Shown piece after piece: positions 1 through 8,996 of a DNA stretch of 64,000 nucleotides (its first letter is position 1; every line of letters starts with the position of its first letter). The stretch is from Salana multivorans (GTDB lineage: Bacteria > Actinomycetota > Actinomycetes > Actinomycetales > Beutenbergiaceae). The notes beneath the pieces were generated by a model. It was not told the DNA's origin and did no database searches. It worked only from the letters and a program-made list of their open reading frames with translations. A program made the position numbers and the translations under genes. The stretch spans positions 558,001 to 622,000 of the forward strand of contig NZ_RKHQ01000002.1 in assembly GCF_003751805.1 (NCBI RefSeq), read 5' to 3'.

Positions 1-227
1 GTGAGTGTGACCCCAGGCAAGGAGTCACCCCCAAATCACCCCCTATGGCACCCGTTCTCCACCCCTTGAAGCAGAGCCTCCCACCCCAAGAGCACCCTCG
101 CGCGGCGAGCGCCGGGAGTCGGGGGTTCACCAGAGTGGGGGCAGCCCCCTTCAGGGTGGCGAGCGCGGTGCACGGTCGAGGGGGCGCATCCGCAGGCTCG
201 TCCCTGTCGAAAGGACCTCTGTTGAGA
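1..227 (+). other. Upstream region of the surface-protein gene
   Basis: No gene is supported here. The reading frame of the surface protein stays open back to position 45, but its translation before 228 is not signal-peptide-like. A small hairpin with five G:C pairs and a CAG loop lies at 137-149. An AAGGA Shine-Dalgarno-like element is at 211-215. No convincing -35/-10 pair or known riboswitch pattern was seen. Confidence 0.5.
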
Positions 228-3200
228 ATGCGGACACTGCGCAGAGCCGTGCCCGTCCTGGGGGTGGCGGCGCTGCTGGGCGCCATGCTGTCCCCGGCGG
301 GAGTCGCGGACGCGGCCCCGGGCGACTTCGCCTGGGGAACCGTGACCGTCGACGCGAACAAGAACGGCGTGCTCGACGCGAGCGGCCCGGCCGGGGAGGT
401 CGACCGGGGCCTCCAGGGCGCGACGGTCGAGATCCTCGACGCCACGGGCGAGCCCGTGGCCGACACGACCACCGCGGCCGACGGGACGTGGTCCGTCGCG
501 GCGGAGCCCGCCGGCACCGGTCCCTTCACCGTCCGGGTGACGACGGTGGACGCCAACGGGAACGTCTACAAGCAGACGAGCCCCGCGCCCGTCGCCGTCC
601 CCGCCGACGGCCGGATCGACACGCTCGTCTACCCGGTGTGGAAGCTCGACGCGAAGCTTGCCGACGACCCGAACGGTGTCGGCGGCCGGTCCATCATCAC
701 GGGCGCCGGGCCGTGGGACGCGAACGACACCGAGCCGGGCTTCGACAGCGGCTCGACGAACACCGTCGTCCGCTCGGCCGACATCGTGGCGTTCAACTGG
801 ACGCTCACCGTCGAGAACGAGGACGGCTCCCTCGGCCACTCGTTCGAGGACGCGATCTTCGAGCAGACCATCGTGCTGAACGACGGCGCGCTGGCCAACT
901 TCGCGTCGATCCCCGCGGTGTGCCGGACCGGCAGCCAGATCGTCGCGCACCCCTCCGGCACGGTGATCGCCGCCAAGGCCGACCCGCCCGCGGGCACGAC
1001 GAGCATCACGCTGTCCTGCCTCCTCGGTGAGATGGGCAACGCTCCCGCGCCGACCGCCTACATCCTCGGCACCCAGGTGCAGCCGTCGGCGAAGTCGCCC
1101 AACGGCTCGAGCTTCGAGACCGAGTCGCGCTTCTACGCCGTCGACGCGAACGGCGCCGCGACCGCGCAGCCGACCGACGGTCCCGAGGTCCCGCCGATCG
1201 ACATCACCTCCGCCCCGCGCTACGACGTCGAGAAGATCAACGGCGACGCCTCGGGCAACTACGCGGGCACCCGCAACGGCGAGCCCGGCACGTACAGCTA
1301 CTACACGGTCCAGATCTCGACCGACCGCAAGGTCGGCGTCGAGGCGTTCCAGCAGCCCATCACCATGGAGGAGAGCTTCTGGGCGCTGATCCCGCCACCC
1401 GAGGGCACCAACCTCCAGATGGACGACCTGCGCTGGTACCTCACGGACTGCCGCCCCACCCCGGCCCCGAACTCGGGCCAGACCACGACCGGGCTCGTCT
1501 ACGGCAAGGTCGGAACCGGCGCATCGGTGGCGACCACCGCGAACGCCGTCCGCGACTCGGGCACCTGCACCATCGGTGGCCGCACCGGGGGCGATGACAC
1601 CGGCAGCTACCAGCTCTCGATGAGCGGGATCGACACCTCGGGGTCGACCTACCCGACCCAGACGGTCGCCGGGGCCTCGCTCGCGGCCGGTCCGTACTAC
1701 GTCGCCTCGTACCGGACCCAGATCTTCGTCCCGTACAGCGAGCTCGACCGCACCGACGGCGTCATGGACGGGAACGGGAGCCTCTCGCTCTACAACCGGG
1801 TCGGCGACTTCGACCCCACCGGGATCTCCGGGGCGAGCAACTTCGGCTCCGGCGTCGAGCCCGGTTACTGCGACCCCGGCCCCAATACCGACCAGGCGGC
1901 GAACTGCGACGCCATGGAGGACGACCGGCGCAGCAACAACGTCGTCGGTCCGCACACCAAGCGGATCAGCCCCGGAAGCTGGTCGAAGTACTTCTTCGAC
2001 CTGACGACGGGCTGGCGCGGTGGCTACACCGTCATCCCCGCGTCGACCACGAGCCATGACGGCGCGGGCCAGGTCCAGCCCGGTCAGACGTTCACGAGCT
2101 TCCAGAGCCTCAACAACACCGGGACGCAGCCGATGTCTGAGGTCGGGATGTGCGACGTGTTCGACGCCACGATGCTCAAGCTCGTCCCGCTCAACCAGGA
2201 TGCGACGGCGGCGGGCCAGTCGGCGCACGCGTTCCCGGACGGCATGTACTCCGCGATCATCAACCGGACCACCTCCAGCGTCGTCGACCCCACCGCGACG
2301 CTGCAGGCGGACCAGGCCAACTGGGTGACCGAGTACGGCACGGTCGACACCTCCGGCGACGACCCCGACCTCGGGACGTTCGACACCGCCAACGACCGCT
2401 GGACCGGCGACTGGACGAGGCAGAAGGCCGCGACCAACCGGCAGTGCGGTGACGCCGCCATGACGTGGTACGCCTCCCCGGAGGACGTTCCCGGTGGCGT
2501 CGACGCCGTGAACGCGGTCCGCGTGCGCGCCGTGGCCGGACGCGAGATCACGTCCGGCTACGGGGTCTACTGGCTCCTCGCCATGGAGCAGCGCGACACC
2601 TACAACGGCGGTCCGCACGCCGGCGAGGCGATCAGGTCGGGGACGGTCGCGGCGAACTTCGGCTCGGTCCGGACCTCGAACTGGCTCTCGACCTGGCGCA
2701 ACGCGGACTACATCCCGGGCGCCGGCACCACCGACGGCGGGACGCACATCGGCGAGAGCTCGATCAGCTCGGGCGACCGCTGGACCGTCACGCGGGCCGT
2801 GATGCGGCTGCAGAAGCGCACGGTCGCCGGAGAGGTCGGGGGCGAGCCCGCCTCGGGTGTGTCCGACTACGGTGTCACCGGCGCCGCGCTGGCCGGCAAG
2901 CCGGTCATCTGGGAAATCACGCCGACGCTGACGGCGAGCTCCGACAGCCCAGCACCCGTCCAGAACGTCGTCGTCACGGACACGCTGCCCGCCTACGTCG
3001 TCTACGACGAGGCGGGGACGCAGGCGCTCGCGACGGCCGGCGGCTTCCCCGTCCCCTCCTCCGCCACGGTGAACGGCGACGGCACGACGACGCTCGCCTG
3101 GAACCTGGGGGCGCGCACGCCGAACCAGGACCTGCCCGTGCTCAGGATCGCCACGCACACGGACGCCATGGCGCCGCCGAACACGACGGCGATCAACTGG

Positions 3201-6200
3201 GCGGAGATCACCGCCGACGGCGTCGTGTCCGTCCGGGCGCACCGGGACGACCACGTCATCCGCATCGAGCAGTCGGGTCAGGTCCAGCTCAAGAAGTCGG
3301 TGGACCGGACCCTCGACCTGCAGGACGACGACCAGCTCTACACGCTCGAGGTGAAGAACTTCAGCGAGACGCTGGCGATCCAGCCCCCGACGGTCTACGA
3401 CGTGCTGCCGTACAACGGTGACGCGACGAACGCCGCCAACGTCCAGCGCAACCCCGAGTCGACGTACGCGGGCACCAACCTCCTCCGGGAGGCCCCGACG
3501 GCGTTCGACTTCGACGGCACGACGGAGCGTGCGGGCACGTTCTACTACACGACGGTTCCGGGCGCCGACGTGCCGCAGCGCCAGCAGGACGACACCGACC
3601 CGTCGATCTGGTCGACCACGTTCACGCCGGACGCGACGGGCTTCAAGTTCGTCTCGGACAGCGCCCTGGCGACGACCGCCGACGCCTCCCGGTCCGGCAT
3701 CAGGATCACCTTCCGGACCGACCAGGCCGACAACGACCCGGGCGACATCTACACCAACCGGTTCACCGCGACCAGCCCGACCCTCAACCAGGGGAACCAG
3801 CTGCTCACCTCGAACACGGTCTCGGTGCGCGTCGTCGGCTTCTCGGTCGGCGACCTCGTCTGGATCGACGTCAACGCCAACGGCAGGTACGACGTCGGCG
3901 TCGACCGTCCGGCGCCCGAGGGCGTCGAGGTCCGCGTGCTGTGCAACTGCGGCGACGAGGACGGGCCGACGATCCTTGCGACCACCCACACGGACGCGGA
4001 TGGCCGGTGGGTCGTGAACGACCTCGCGGCCGGCAACTACAACATCGCGATCCCGAGCGCCGAGTTCCGACCCGGCGGGCTGCTGGAGGGCTACCTCCCG
4101 GCTCCCGGCGCGGTCGAGGCGGGGAACGAGGCGAACGGTCTGCCGGACGTCAACGAGGACGTGGACCACCACGCCGCGGCGTACCCGGCCGACGCGCCCG
4201 ACGCCTACCGGGACGGCGTCTACGTCCTCGGCGGCGTCACGCTGTCGGCCGACACCGACGCGGACCCGATCCAGGGCCTGGAGCCGCTGAACGACAACGT
4301 CGCCGGCCTGGTCCTCCCGCCGCTCACCACGGACGACTTCACCAACCTCACGCTCGACATGGCCCTCGTGCCGCCGGGCGAGTTCACGGTGGCGAAGGCG
4401 CTCGCCGGTGACGGGGCCGATGACTACGGCACGGGCCCGTTCTCGATCGTCGTGACCTGCACGAGGAACGGCGCCGACGTCGCGGGCTACCCGAGGACGG
4501 TGACGTTCACCGGCGCCGGCTCGGAGACGCTCAGGGCTCCCCACGGCTCCGTCTGCACCGCGGTCGAGTCCGTCGACGGTGGCGCGACGTCCCACGTGGT
4601 CGCACCGGAGAACGGCCTCGTCATCACGGGCGAGAGCGCCGAGCAGAACGGGTCGCTCACCGCGACCAACACGTTCGACCTCGGCTCGCTCCGGGTGCGC
4701 AAGACGACCTCCGGCGTCGGCGCGGCCCTCGCGGAGAGCCGCACGTTCGACTTCTCGGTCGCCTGCTCGTTCAACGGGACGGCCAACGCCTTCACCGGTA
4801 CCACGTCGGTCACCGTGAACGGGGCGGGCGAGGCCGTGTCGGAGCCCGTCACGGGCATCCCGGTCGGCGCGTCCTGCGTCGTCACGGAGACGAGCAGCGG
4901 TGGCGCCGACACGACGCCCGCGCCGTCGTCGCCGGTGATCATCGACGGCGACGCCGGGACCGTCCAGGAGGTGGCGTTCGAGAACGTCTTCTCGGCGGGC
5001 ACGGTGTCCGTCGTGAAGCGGATCGACGGTGCGCTCGCCGACGACGCCTTCCTTGCCGGTCTCTCCTACCGGGTCCAGCTCACCTGCGCCACGAGTGCCG
5101 ACGCGGAGCCGCTGTACCAGGAGGCACTCACGCTGACGCCGGGCACCCCGGTCAGGGCCGTGCGCGGCGGCGTGGACGTCCTCCTCCCCCTCGGCACGCA
5201 CTGCTGGGCGACGGAGACGGGGACGCAGGGCGCGTCGGCGGTCACGATCACGCAGAGCACGTTCGCGACCGGCGCCGTCGTCGCGGCGGGCAACACCGCG
5301 ACGCCGCAGGCGCTGGCGATCGAGGTGAGCAACGAGTTCGAGCCCGCCGAGATCACGGTCTCCAAGGCCGTCGTCGGTCCGCCGTCGACCGCCGACTACG
5401 TCTTCAACGCCACGTGCACCTACCCGGTGACGGATGCCGAGGGCAACGTCACGGACACGCCGTACCCGCTCGCCGAGGAGGACGCGACCTTCACGCTCGC
5501 GAACGGCGGATCGAAGACGTTCACGGTCCCGAAGGGCGCCACCTGCGCCGTCACGGAGGATCTCTCGGGTCTCGACGACACCGAGAGGGCGAACCTGACG
5601 GTGACCTACCAGGACACGGACCGGGCGACGGAGGACGACCCGGACGCCGACGCGACCGACGGCGTCGTGACGGACGTCGAGGGTGGCGACAACGGGGTGG
5701 CCGTGACCAACACGTTCGCCGCCGGCACCTTCGACATCGTCAAGACGGTCACCGGGTCGGGCGCCGGCCTGGGCGAGGGTGCGTACACGTTCGACGTCGT
5801 CTGCACCGCCTACGGCCAGGAGGAGCCGTGGTACACCACCACGGTCACCCTCACGGGCGACGGGGCGGGCGAGATCCGCTCCGACGTGATCGACGGGCTG
5901 GAGAACGAGGGCACGGGGCTCCCGGTGGGCGCCGCCTGCGTCATCACCGAGGTCGCCGACGGCGGTGCCGACGCGACGCCGGCTCCGGTCCTGGTCACGA
6001 TCGACGACGACCCGCAGACGGTCCAGCACGCGCTCTTCACGAACGCGTTCTCGGCCGGAACGGTCGAGATCGTGAAGACGCTCGACGGCACGGCCAAGGA
6101 CTCGGGGCTCCTCAACGGTCTCACCTACCCGACCCTCCTGACCTGTGCCGTCGAACGCGGCGAGGAGACGCTGGAGCTGTACTCCGGCATCCACGACCTC

Positions 6201-6893
6201 GTGCCCGGCGTGGTCCAGACCGCGCAGGTCGAGGTCGAGGGCGTGCTCCAGGACGTGCTCCTCCCGATCGGCACGCACTGCTGGGCCGAGGAGCTCGTCT
6301 CCCAGGGCGCCAGCACCGTGACGATCGCGAACGGCTCGTACGAGACCGGCGCCGTGGTCGAGACCGGCAACGTCGAGGCGCCGCAGCGGCTGTCGCTCGA
6401 GGTGGTCAACACCTTCGAGCTGGCCGAGCTGACCGTCGCCAAGAAGGTCGTCGGCCCGGACCCGGGAGGCCCGTACTCGTTCGAGCTGGCCTGCACGTTC
6501 GACGTCACGACGCCGGGCGGCACGACGGCGACGGCCGTCCCGCTCGACGCCGAGGACGCGTCCTTCGCCCTCGAGGCCGGCCAGTCGCGCACCGTCGCGG
6601 TGCCGGCGGGCGCGACCTGCCAGGTGAAGGAGACCAACGTCCCGGCGACGGCGACGGTCGGCATCCTCGACAGTGACGGCACGACCGCCGGGGGCAGGAC
6701 GGACGGCGTGGTCGCGACGATCACCGGCGCCGACAACCGGGTCGACGTGACGAACACCTTCCCGGTGCCGACCGGGACCACCCCGGAGACGGGCGTGAGC
6801 GGCGGCCTCGTCGGCGCCGGTGTCGTCGGGACGCTACTGGTGGCGGGAGGCCTCGTGCTCCTCGCCCTCCGGCGTCGTCGACAGGCCGCCTAG
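228..6893 (+). CDS. Giant secreted surface protein with SdrD/CnaB-like and seven DUF5979-like modules
   Basis: A predicted 2,221-residue cell-surface adhesin or stalk protein. A signal peptide (about 1-30: RR near the N-terminus, hydrophobic core, AxA-type cleavage region) is followed by an SdrD-B-like domain (about 32-140), a long region of unknown fold, a DUF11-like segment (about 1020-1200) and a second SdrD-B-like domain (about 1205-1330). Seven related modules follow (about 1384-2178). Each has a Lys in the first strand, two Cys, a Glu just after the second Cys and an Asn in the last strand, the layout of CnaB-type isopeptide domains. The end has a TPETG motif (2185-2189), a hydrophobic segment and a basic RRRRQAA tail, as in sortase substrates, though TPETG is not a standard sorting motif. 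ATG 228 is 12 nt after AAGGA; an in-frame TTG at 222 is only 6 nt after it and could be the real start. A strong terminator follows the stop. The ligand is unknown. Confidence 0.85.
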   Translation: MRTLRRAVPVLGVAALLGAMLSPAGVADAAPGDFAWGTVTVDANKNGVLDASGPAGEVDRGLQGATVEILDATGEPVADTTTAADGTWSVAAEPAGTGPFTVRVTTVDANGNVYKQTSPAPVAVPADGRIDTLVYPVWKLDAKLADDPNGVGGRSIITGAGPWDANDTEPGFDSGSTNTVVRSADIVAFNWTLTVENEDGSLGHSFEDAIFEQTIVLNDGALANFASIPAVCRTGSQIVAHPSGTVIAAKADPPAGTTSITLSCLLGEMGNAPAPTAYILGTQVQPSAKSPNGSSFETESRFYAVDANGAATAQPTDGPEVPPIDITSAPRYDVEKINGDASGNYAGTRNGEPGTYSYYTVQISTDRKVGVEAFQQPITMEESFWALIPPPEGTNLQMDDLRWYLTDCRPTPAPNSGQTTTGLVYGKVGTGASVATTANAVRDSGTCTIGGRTGGDDTGSYQLSMSGIDTSGSTYPTQTVAGASLAAGPYYVASYRTQIFVPYSELDRTDGVMDGNGSLSLYNRVGDFDPTGISGASNFGSGVEPGYCDPGPNTDQAANCDAMEDDRRSNNVVGPHTKRISPGSWSKYFFDLTTGWRGGYTVIPASTTSHDGAGQVQPGQTFTSFQSLNNTGTQPMSEVGMCDVFDATMLKLVPLNQDATAAGQSAHAFPDGMYSAIINRTTSSVVDPTATLQADQANWVTEYGTVDTSGDDPDLGTFDTANDRWTGDWTRQKAATNRQCGDAAMTWYASPEDVPGGVDAVNAVRVRAVAGREITSGYGVYWLLAMEQRDTYNGGPHAGEAIRSGTVAANFGSVRTSNWLSTWRNADYIPGAGTTDGGTHIGESSISSGDRWTVTRAVMRLQKRTVAGEVGGEPASGVSDYGVTGAALAGKPVIWEITPTLTASSDSPAPVQNVVVTDTLPAYVVYDEAGTQALATAGGFPVPSSATVNGDGTTTLAWNLGARTPNQDLPVLRIATHTDAMAPPNTTAINWAEITADGVVSVRAHRDDHVIRIEQSGQVQLKKSVDRTLDLQDDDQLYTLEVKNFSETLAIQPPTVYDVLPYNGDATNAANVQRNPESTYAGTNLLREAPTAFDFDGTTERAGTFYYTTVPGADVPQRQQDDTDPSIWSTTFTPDATGFKFVSDSALATTADASRSGIRITFRTDQADNDPGDIYTNRFTATSPTLNQGNQLLTSNTVSVRVVGFSVGDLVWIDVNANGRYDVGVDRPAPEGVEVRVLCNCGDEDGPTILATTHTDADGRWVVNDLAAGNYNIAIPSAEFRPGGLLEGYLPAPGAVEAGNEANGLPDVNEDVDHHAAAYPADAPDAYRDGVYVLGGVTLSADTDADPIQGLEPLNDNVAGLVLPPLTTDDFTNLTLDMALVPPGEFTVAKALAGDGADDYGTGPFSIVVTCTRNGADVAGYPRTVTFTGAGSETLRAPHGSVCTAVESVDGGATSHVVAPENGLVITGESAEQNGSLTATNTFDLGSLRVRKTTSGVGAALAESRTFDFSVACSFNGTANAFTGTTSVTVNGAGEAVSEPVTGIPVGASCVVTETSSGGADTTPAPSSPVIIDGDAGTVQEVAFENVFSAGTVSVVKRIDGALADDAFLAGLSYRVQLTCATSADAEPLYQEALTLTPGTPVRAVRGGVDVLLPLGTHCWATETGTQGASAVTITQSTFATGAVVAAGNTATPQALAIEVSNEFEPAEITVSKAVVGPPSTADYVFNATCTYPVTDAEGNVTDTPYPLAEEDATFTLANGGSKTFTVPKGATCAVTEDLSGLDDTERANLTVTYQDTDRATEDDPDADATDGVVTDVEGGDNGVAVTNTFAAGTFDIVKTVTGSGAGLGEGAYTFDVVCTAYGQEEPWYTTTVTLTGDGAGEIRSDVIDGLENEGTGLPVGAACVITEVADGGADATPAPVLVTIDDDPQTVQHALFTNAFSAGTVEIVKTLDGTAKDSGLLNGLTYPTLLTCAVERGEETLELYSGIHDLVPGVVQTAQVEVEGVLQDVLLPIGTHCWAEELVSQGASTVTIANGSYETGAVVETGNVEAPQRLSLEVVNTFELAELTVAKKVVGPDPGGPYSFELACTFDVTTPGGTTATAVPLDAEDASFALEAGQSRTVAVPAGATCQVKETNVPATATVGILDSDGTTAGGRTDGVVATITGADNRVDVTNTFPVPTGTTPETGVSGGLVGAGVVGTLLVAGGLVLLALRRRRQAA
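4680..6761 (+). repeat. Tandem duplication of a three-module cassette inside the surface protein
   Basis: Six of the seven C-terminal modules form two successive B-C-D cassettes, 4680-5720 and 5721-6761, both 1,041 bp. B modules start RVRKTTSG and DIVKTVTG; C modules SVVKRIDG and EIVKTLDG, both with the motif THCWA; D modules TVSKAVVG and TVAKKVVG. Unit lengths differ (B 105 and 111, C 116 and 122, D 126 and 114 residues), so the equal totals are a coincidence of indels. The pairing is by protein similarity; the DNA copies have diverged. Confidence 0.8.
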
Positions 6894-6902
6894 CGGCACG
6901 TC

Positions 6903-6939
6903 GTCCCGGTCGGTGGAGCCACGCTCCGCCGACCGGGAC
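6903..6939 (+). terminator. Terminator after the surface-protein gene
   Basis: A 16-bp stem (6903-6918 with 6924-6939, one G:T pair) and a CCACG loop, starting 9 nt after the stop codon. There is no T tract, as is usual for high-GC actinobacterial terminators. Confidence 0.8.
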
Positions 6940-7194
6940 GAGGCCGGCCGGGGCTCCCTGGCTGGCCCCAGGACGCGGTACCGCGGTCGTGGAGCTGCCC
7001 TCACAGCTCCCGGCGAGGCTGCCCCCATCGGCCCCGCCAGGACCCGGTTCCGTACCGGAACGGAGCGATGTCCCCTCACGCCACCGACCGGCCCCCACCC
7101 TCTCACCGACCCGATGCCCCGACGGGTCGACGGTCAGGGGACTACCGAGCTGAGCGCCGACCCGACGGTCGAGCCGGGTCGGTGAGAGGGCGAA
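6940..7194. other. Non-coding gap with long inverted repeat
   Basis: Part of the 6894-7406 gap. No supported gene. A perfect 16-bp inverted repeat (7098-7113 with 7175-7190) encloses 61 nt that holds shorter complementary GACGGGTCG/CGACCC segments, so the region could fold into a compound hairpin on either strand. Function unknown. It could be spacer between terminators or an unrecognised RNA. Confidence 0.4.
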
Positions 7195-7228
7195 GGGCCG
7201 GGCACCGGAGATCTCCGGTGCCCGGCCC
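7195..7228. terminator. Perfect 34-nt palindrome, probable terminator
   Basis: Two perfectly complementary 17-nt arms meet at a central AGATCT. On either strand this folds to a very stable GC-rich hairpin. It separates the surface-protein gene from the reductase gene. It could also be a protein-binding palindrome. Confidence 0.55.
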
Positions 7229-7292
7229 GTTCGTCGTCCTCGGCCGTGGGCCAGCCCGGGTCTGCCACCCGCGCGCGAGGAACCGAGGGGAA

Positions 7293-7373
7293 TATGCTCG
7301 CCGCATGGCACGGGCAGCGACGACATCGGACGCGTGCGGCAGGGTCGTCGAGCCGCGCGCCGGCCGATCCTGA
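7293..7373 (+). promoter_or_regulatory. Probable -10 and 22-codon leaderless ORF before the reductase gene
   Basis: TATGCT at 7293-7298 fits the TANNNT -10 pattern. It is followed after exactly 6 nt by ATG 7305, which opens a 22-codon frame (begins MARAATTSD) ending at 7373, 33 nt before the next gene. This spacing is typical of leaderless transcripts. Whether the peptide is made, or the ATG is fortuitous and the promoter simply serves the reductase gene, cannot be told from sequence. Confidence 0.35.
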
Positions 7374-7406
7374 CCTCGCCCGCGGACCGATGAGCCAGGA
7401 GGCACC

Positions 7407-8060
7407 ATGTCACTCGTCCGGGTCCACAACTTCTCGGTCTCGCTCGACGGCTTCGGCACGGGCGAGGGCCAGCGGCTCGACGCACCGTTCGGCCATGCCG
7501 GGCACCGGCTGCTCGAGTGGGCAATCCCGACGCGCACGTTCACCGAGATGGGCTTCCACGGTGACCAGGTCGGCACCGTCGGCGTCGACGAGGCCTTCGC
7601 GAGCCGGTGGAACACCGGTGTCGGGGTCGAGATCATGGGGCGCAACAAGTTCGCGCCGAAGGCGGGGCCGTGGCCCGACGAGGAGTGGCGTGGCTGGTGG
7701 GGAGACGACCCGCCCTTCCACACCCCGGTCGTCGTGCTCACGCACCACCCGCGTCCGCCGCTGGAGGTAGCGGGCGGGACCACGTTCTACTTCGTCGACG
7801 CCGAGCCCGCCGAGGCGTTGGCCCGGGCCCGGGAGCTCGCGGGTGGCCTTGACGTCCGCATCGGCGGTGGCACCACCACCATCCGTGAGTTCCTGCGGGC
7901 CGATCTGGTCGACGAGATGCACATCGCCGTCGTGCCGATCGTCCTCGGCCGAGGGGAACGGCTCTGGGACGGGCTCGAGGGTCTCGAGGAGCGGTTCACC
8001 GTCGAGGCCGTCGCCTCGCCGAGCGGGGTCGTCCACCTGACGTTCGCACGCCGAGGCTGA
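7407..8060 (+). CDS. Dihydrofolate reductase family protein (RibD C-terminal-like)
   Basis: A 217-residue cytoplasmic oxidoreductase of the RibD-C/DHFR-like fold, probably NADPH-dependent. These proteins are usually called DHFR-family on fold alone, and the substrate is seldom known. Visible signs are the N-terminal strand with SVSLDGF, a central IMGRNKF segment, the VRIGGGTTTIREFL nucleotide-binding region (about 152-165) and the VVPIVLGRGERLWDG strand-turn (about 177-191). An AGGAGG ribosome-binding site lies just before ATG 7407. The gene is monocistronic and convergent with the pyrimidine operon, with a palindromic terminator after it. It is not the housekeeping folA by any evidence here; no thymidylate synthase is nearby. 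Confidence 0.85.
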   Translation: MSLVRVHNFSVSLDGFGTGEGQRLDAPFGHAGHRLLEWAIPTRTFTEMGFHGDQVGTVGVDEAFASRWNTGVGVEIMGRNKFAPKAGPWPDEEWRGWWGDDPPFHTPVVVLTHHPRPPLEVAGGTTFYFVDAEPAEALARARELAGGLDVRIGGGTTTIREFLRADLVDEMHIAVVPIVLGRGERLWDGLEGLEERFTVEAVASPSGVVHLTFARRG

Positions 8061-8061
8061 C

Positions 8062-8093
8062 GGTGGCTGGGACGGTCGACCGTCCCGGCCACC
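8062..8093. terminator. Bidirectional terminator between reductase and pyrF
   Basis: A near-perfect 32-nt palindrome (one G:T pair) begins directly after the reductase stop codon and lies 24 nt beyond the pyrF stop on the other strand. It sits between convergent genes, so it can end both transcripts. Confidence 0.75.
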
Positions 8094-8117
8094 GGCACCC
8101 GTCGCTAGGGGCCGCCG

Positions 8118-8996
8118 TCAGGCCAGCGAGGCGGCCGCTCGCGCGGCGGCGGAGCGCAGGTCGTCGGCCGACGGGCCGGCCCCGAGCACCTCGCGCGAGG
8201 ACGAGGCGAGCACCTGCTGCCAGGCCTCCCCCACCACGGCGCGGACCGACTGGGCCGACCCGCCCTGCGCGCCGACGCCGGGCATGAGCAGGGGGCCGCG
8301 AACCCCGACCAGGTCGACGCCGGCCGCGCGCGCCGCCTCGCCGATGGTCGCGCCGACGACGAGGCCGACGCTGCCGAGCGACCGGGACGCACCCGGGTCG
8401 CCGCCAGCGGCCAGCTCCTCCGCGTTGAGCGCGGCGGCCGCGCGCGCGATCGTCGCGGCGACGCTGCGGCCCTCGTCGGTGTCGGAGCGCGCGAGCTGCA
8501 CCGATGCGCCCTCGGGGTTCGACGTCAGGCACAGGACGAACACGCCCCGGCCCACGGCCAGCGCCGTGTCGATCGCCGGGGCGAGCGAGCCGAAGCCGAG
8601 GTACGGCGAGAGGGTCACGGCATCGCCTGCCAGCGGCGAGCCCTCGCGCAGGAAGGCGTCGGCGTACCCCTGCATCGTCGAGCCGATGTCGCCGCGCTTC
8701 GCGTCGACGATCGTGAGGACGCCGGCGGAGCGGGCGGCGGCGATGGTCTCCTCCAGGACGGCGATGCCGGCCGAGCCGTGTCGCTCGTAGAAGGCCGCCT
8801 GCGGCTTGAGGGCCGCGACGGACCCCGCCAGCGCCTCCACCACGCGCAGCGAGAACTCGCGCAGGCCGGTGGCGTCGTCGGACAGCCCCCAGGAGGTCAG
8901 CAGCCCCGGGTGCGGGTCGATGCCGACGCACAGCCGGCCGGTGGCGTCGATCGCCCCGGCCAGCCGCTCGCCGAACGGCCGCGCGCCGGCGCTCAC
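8118..8996 (-). CDS. pyrF: Orotidine 5'-phosphate decarboxylase (type 2)
   Basis: 292 residues. Converts OMP to UMP, the last step of de novo pyrimidine synthesis. The catalytic Asp-Lys-Asp signature is present as [15 protein letters not shown]. The N-terminus [13 protein letters not shown] and length fit the actinobacterial type 2 family rather than the shorter type 1 enzymes. The GTG start overlaps the carB stop in a GTGA, so translation is probably coupled. It is the last gene of the pyr operon, followed by a terminator. Confidence 0.97.
   Translation of the reverse strand: MSAGARPFGERLAGAIDATGRLCVGIDPHPGLLTSWGLSDDATGLREFSLRVVEALAGSVAALKPQAAFYERHGSAGIAVLEETIAAARSAGVLTIVDAKRGDIGSTMQGYADAFLREGSPLAGDAVTLSPYLGFGSLAPAIDTALAVGRGVFVLCLTSNPEGASVQLARSDTDEGRSVAATIARAAAALNAEELAAGGDPGASRSLGSVGLVVGATIGEAARAAGVDLVGVRGPLLMPGVGAQGGSAQSVRAVVGEAWQQVLASSSREVLGAGPSADDLRSAAARAAASLA

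Noticed and set aside
45-227. Surface-protein start at ATG 45
   Set aside because: It would put about 60 non-hydrophobic residues before a good signal peptide; ATG 228 or TTG 222 with AAGGA upstream is better.
1-227. Riboswitch before the surface-protein gene (c-di-GMP or c-di-AMP type)
   Set aside because: I looked for the conserved cores of both and did not find them.
36-6278. A 2,080-codon open frame on the minus strand opposite the surface protein
   Set aside because: Its product is Arg/Val/Gly-rich with no domain or signal; it is an artefact of GC-rich codon bias in the real plus-strand gene.
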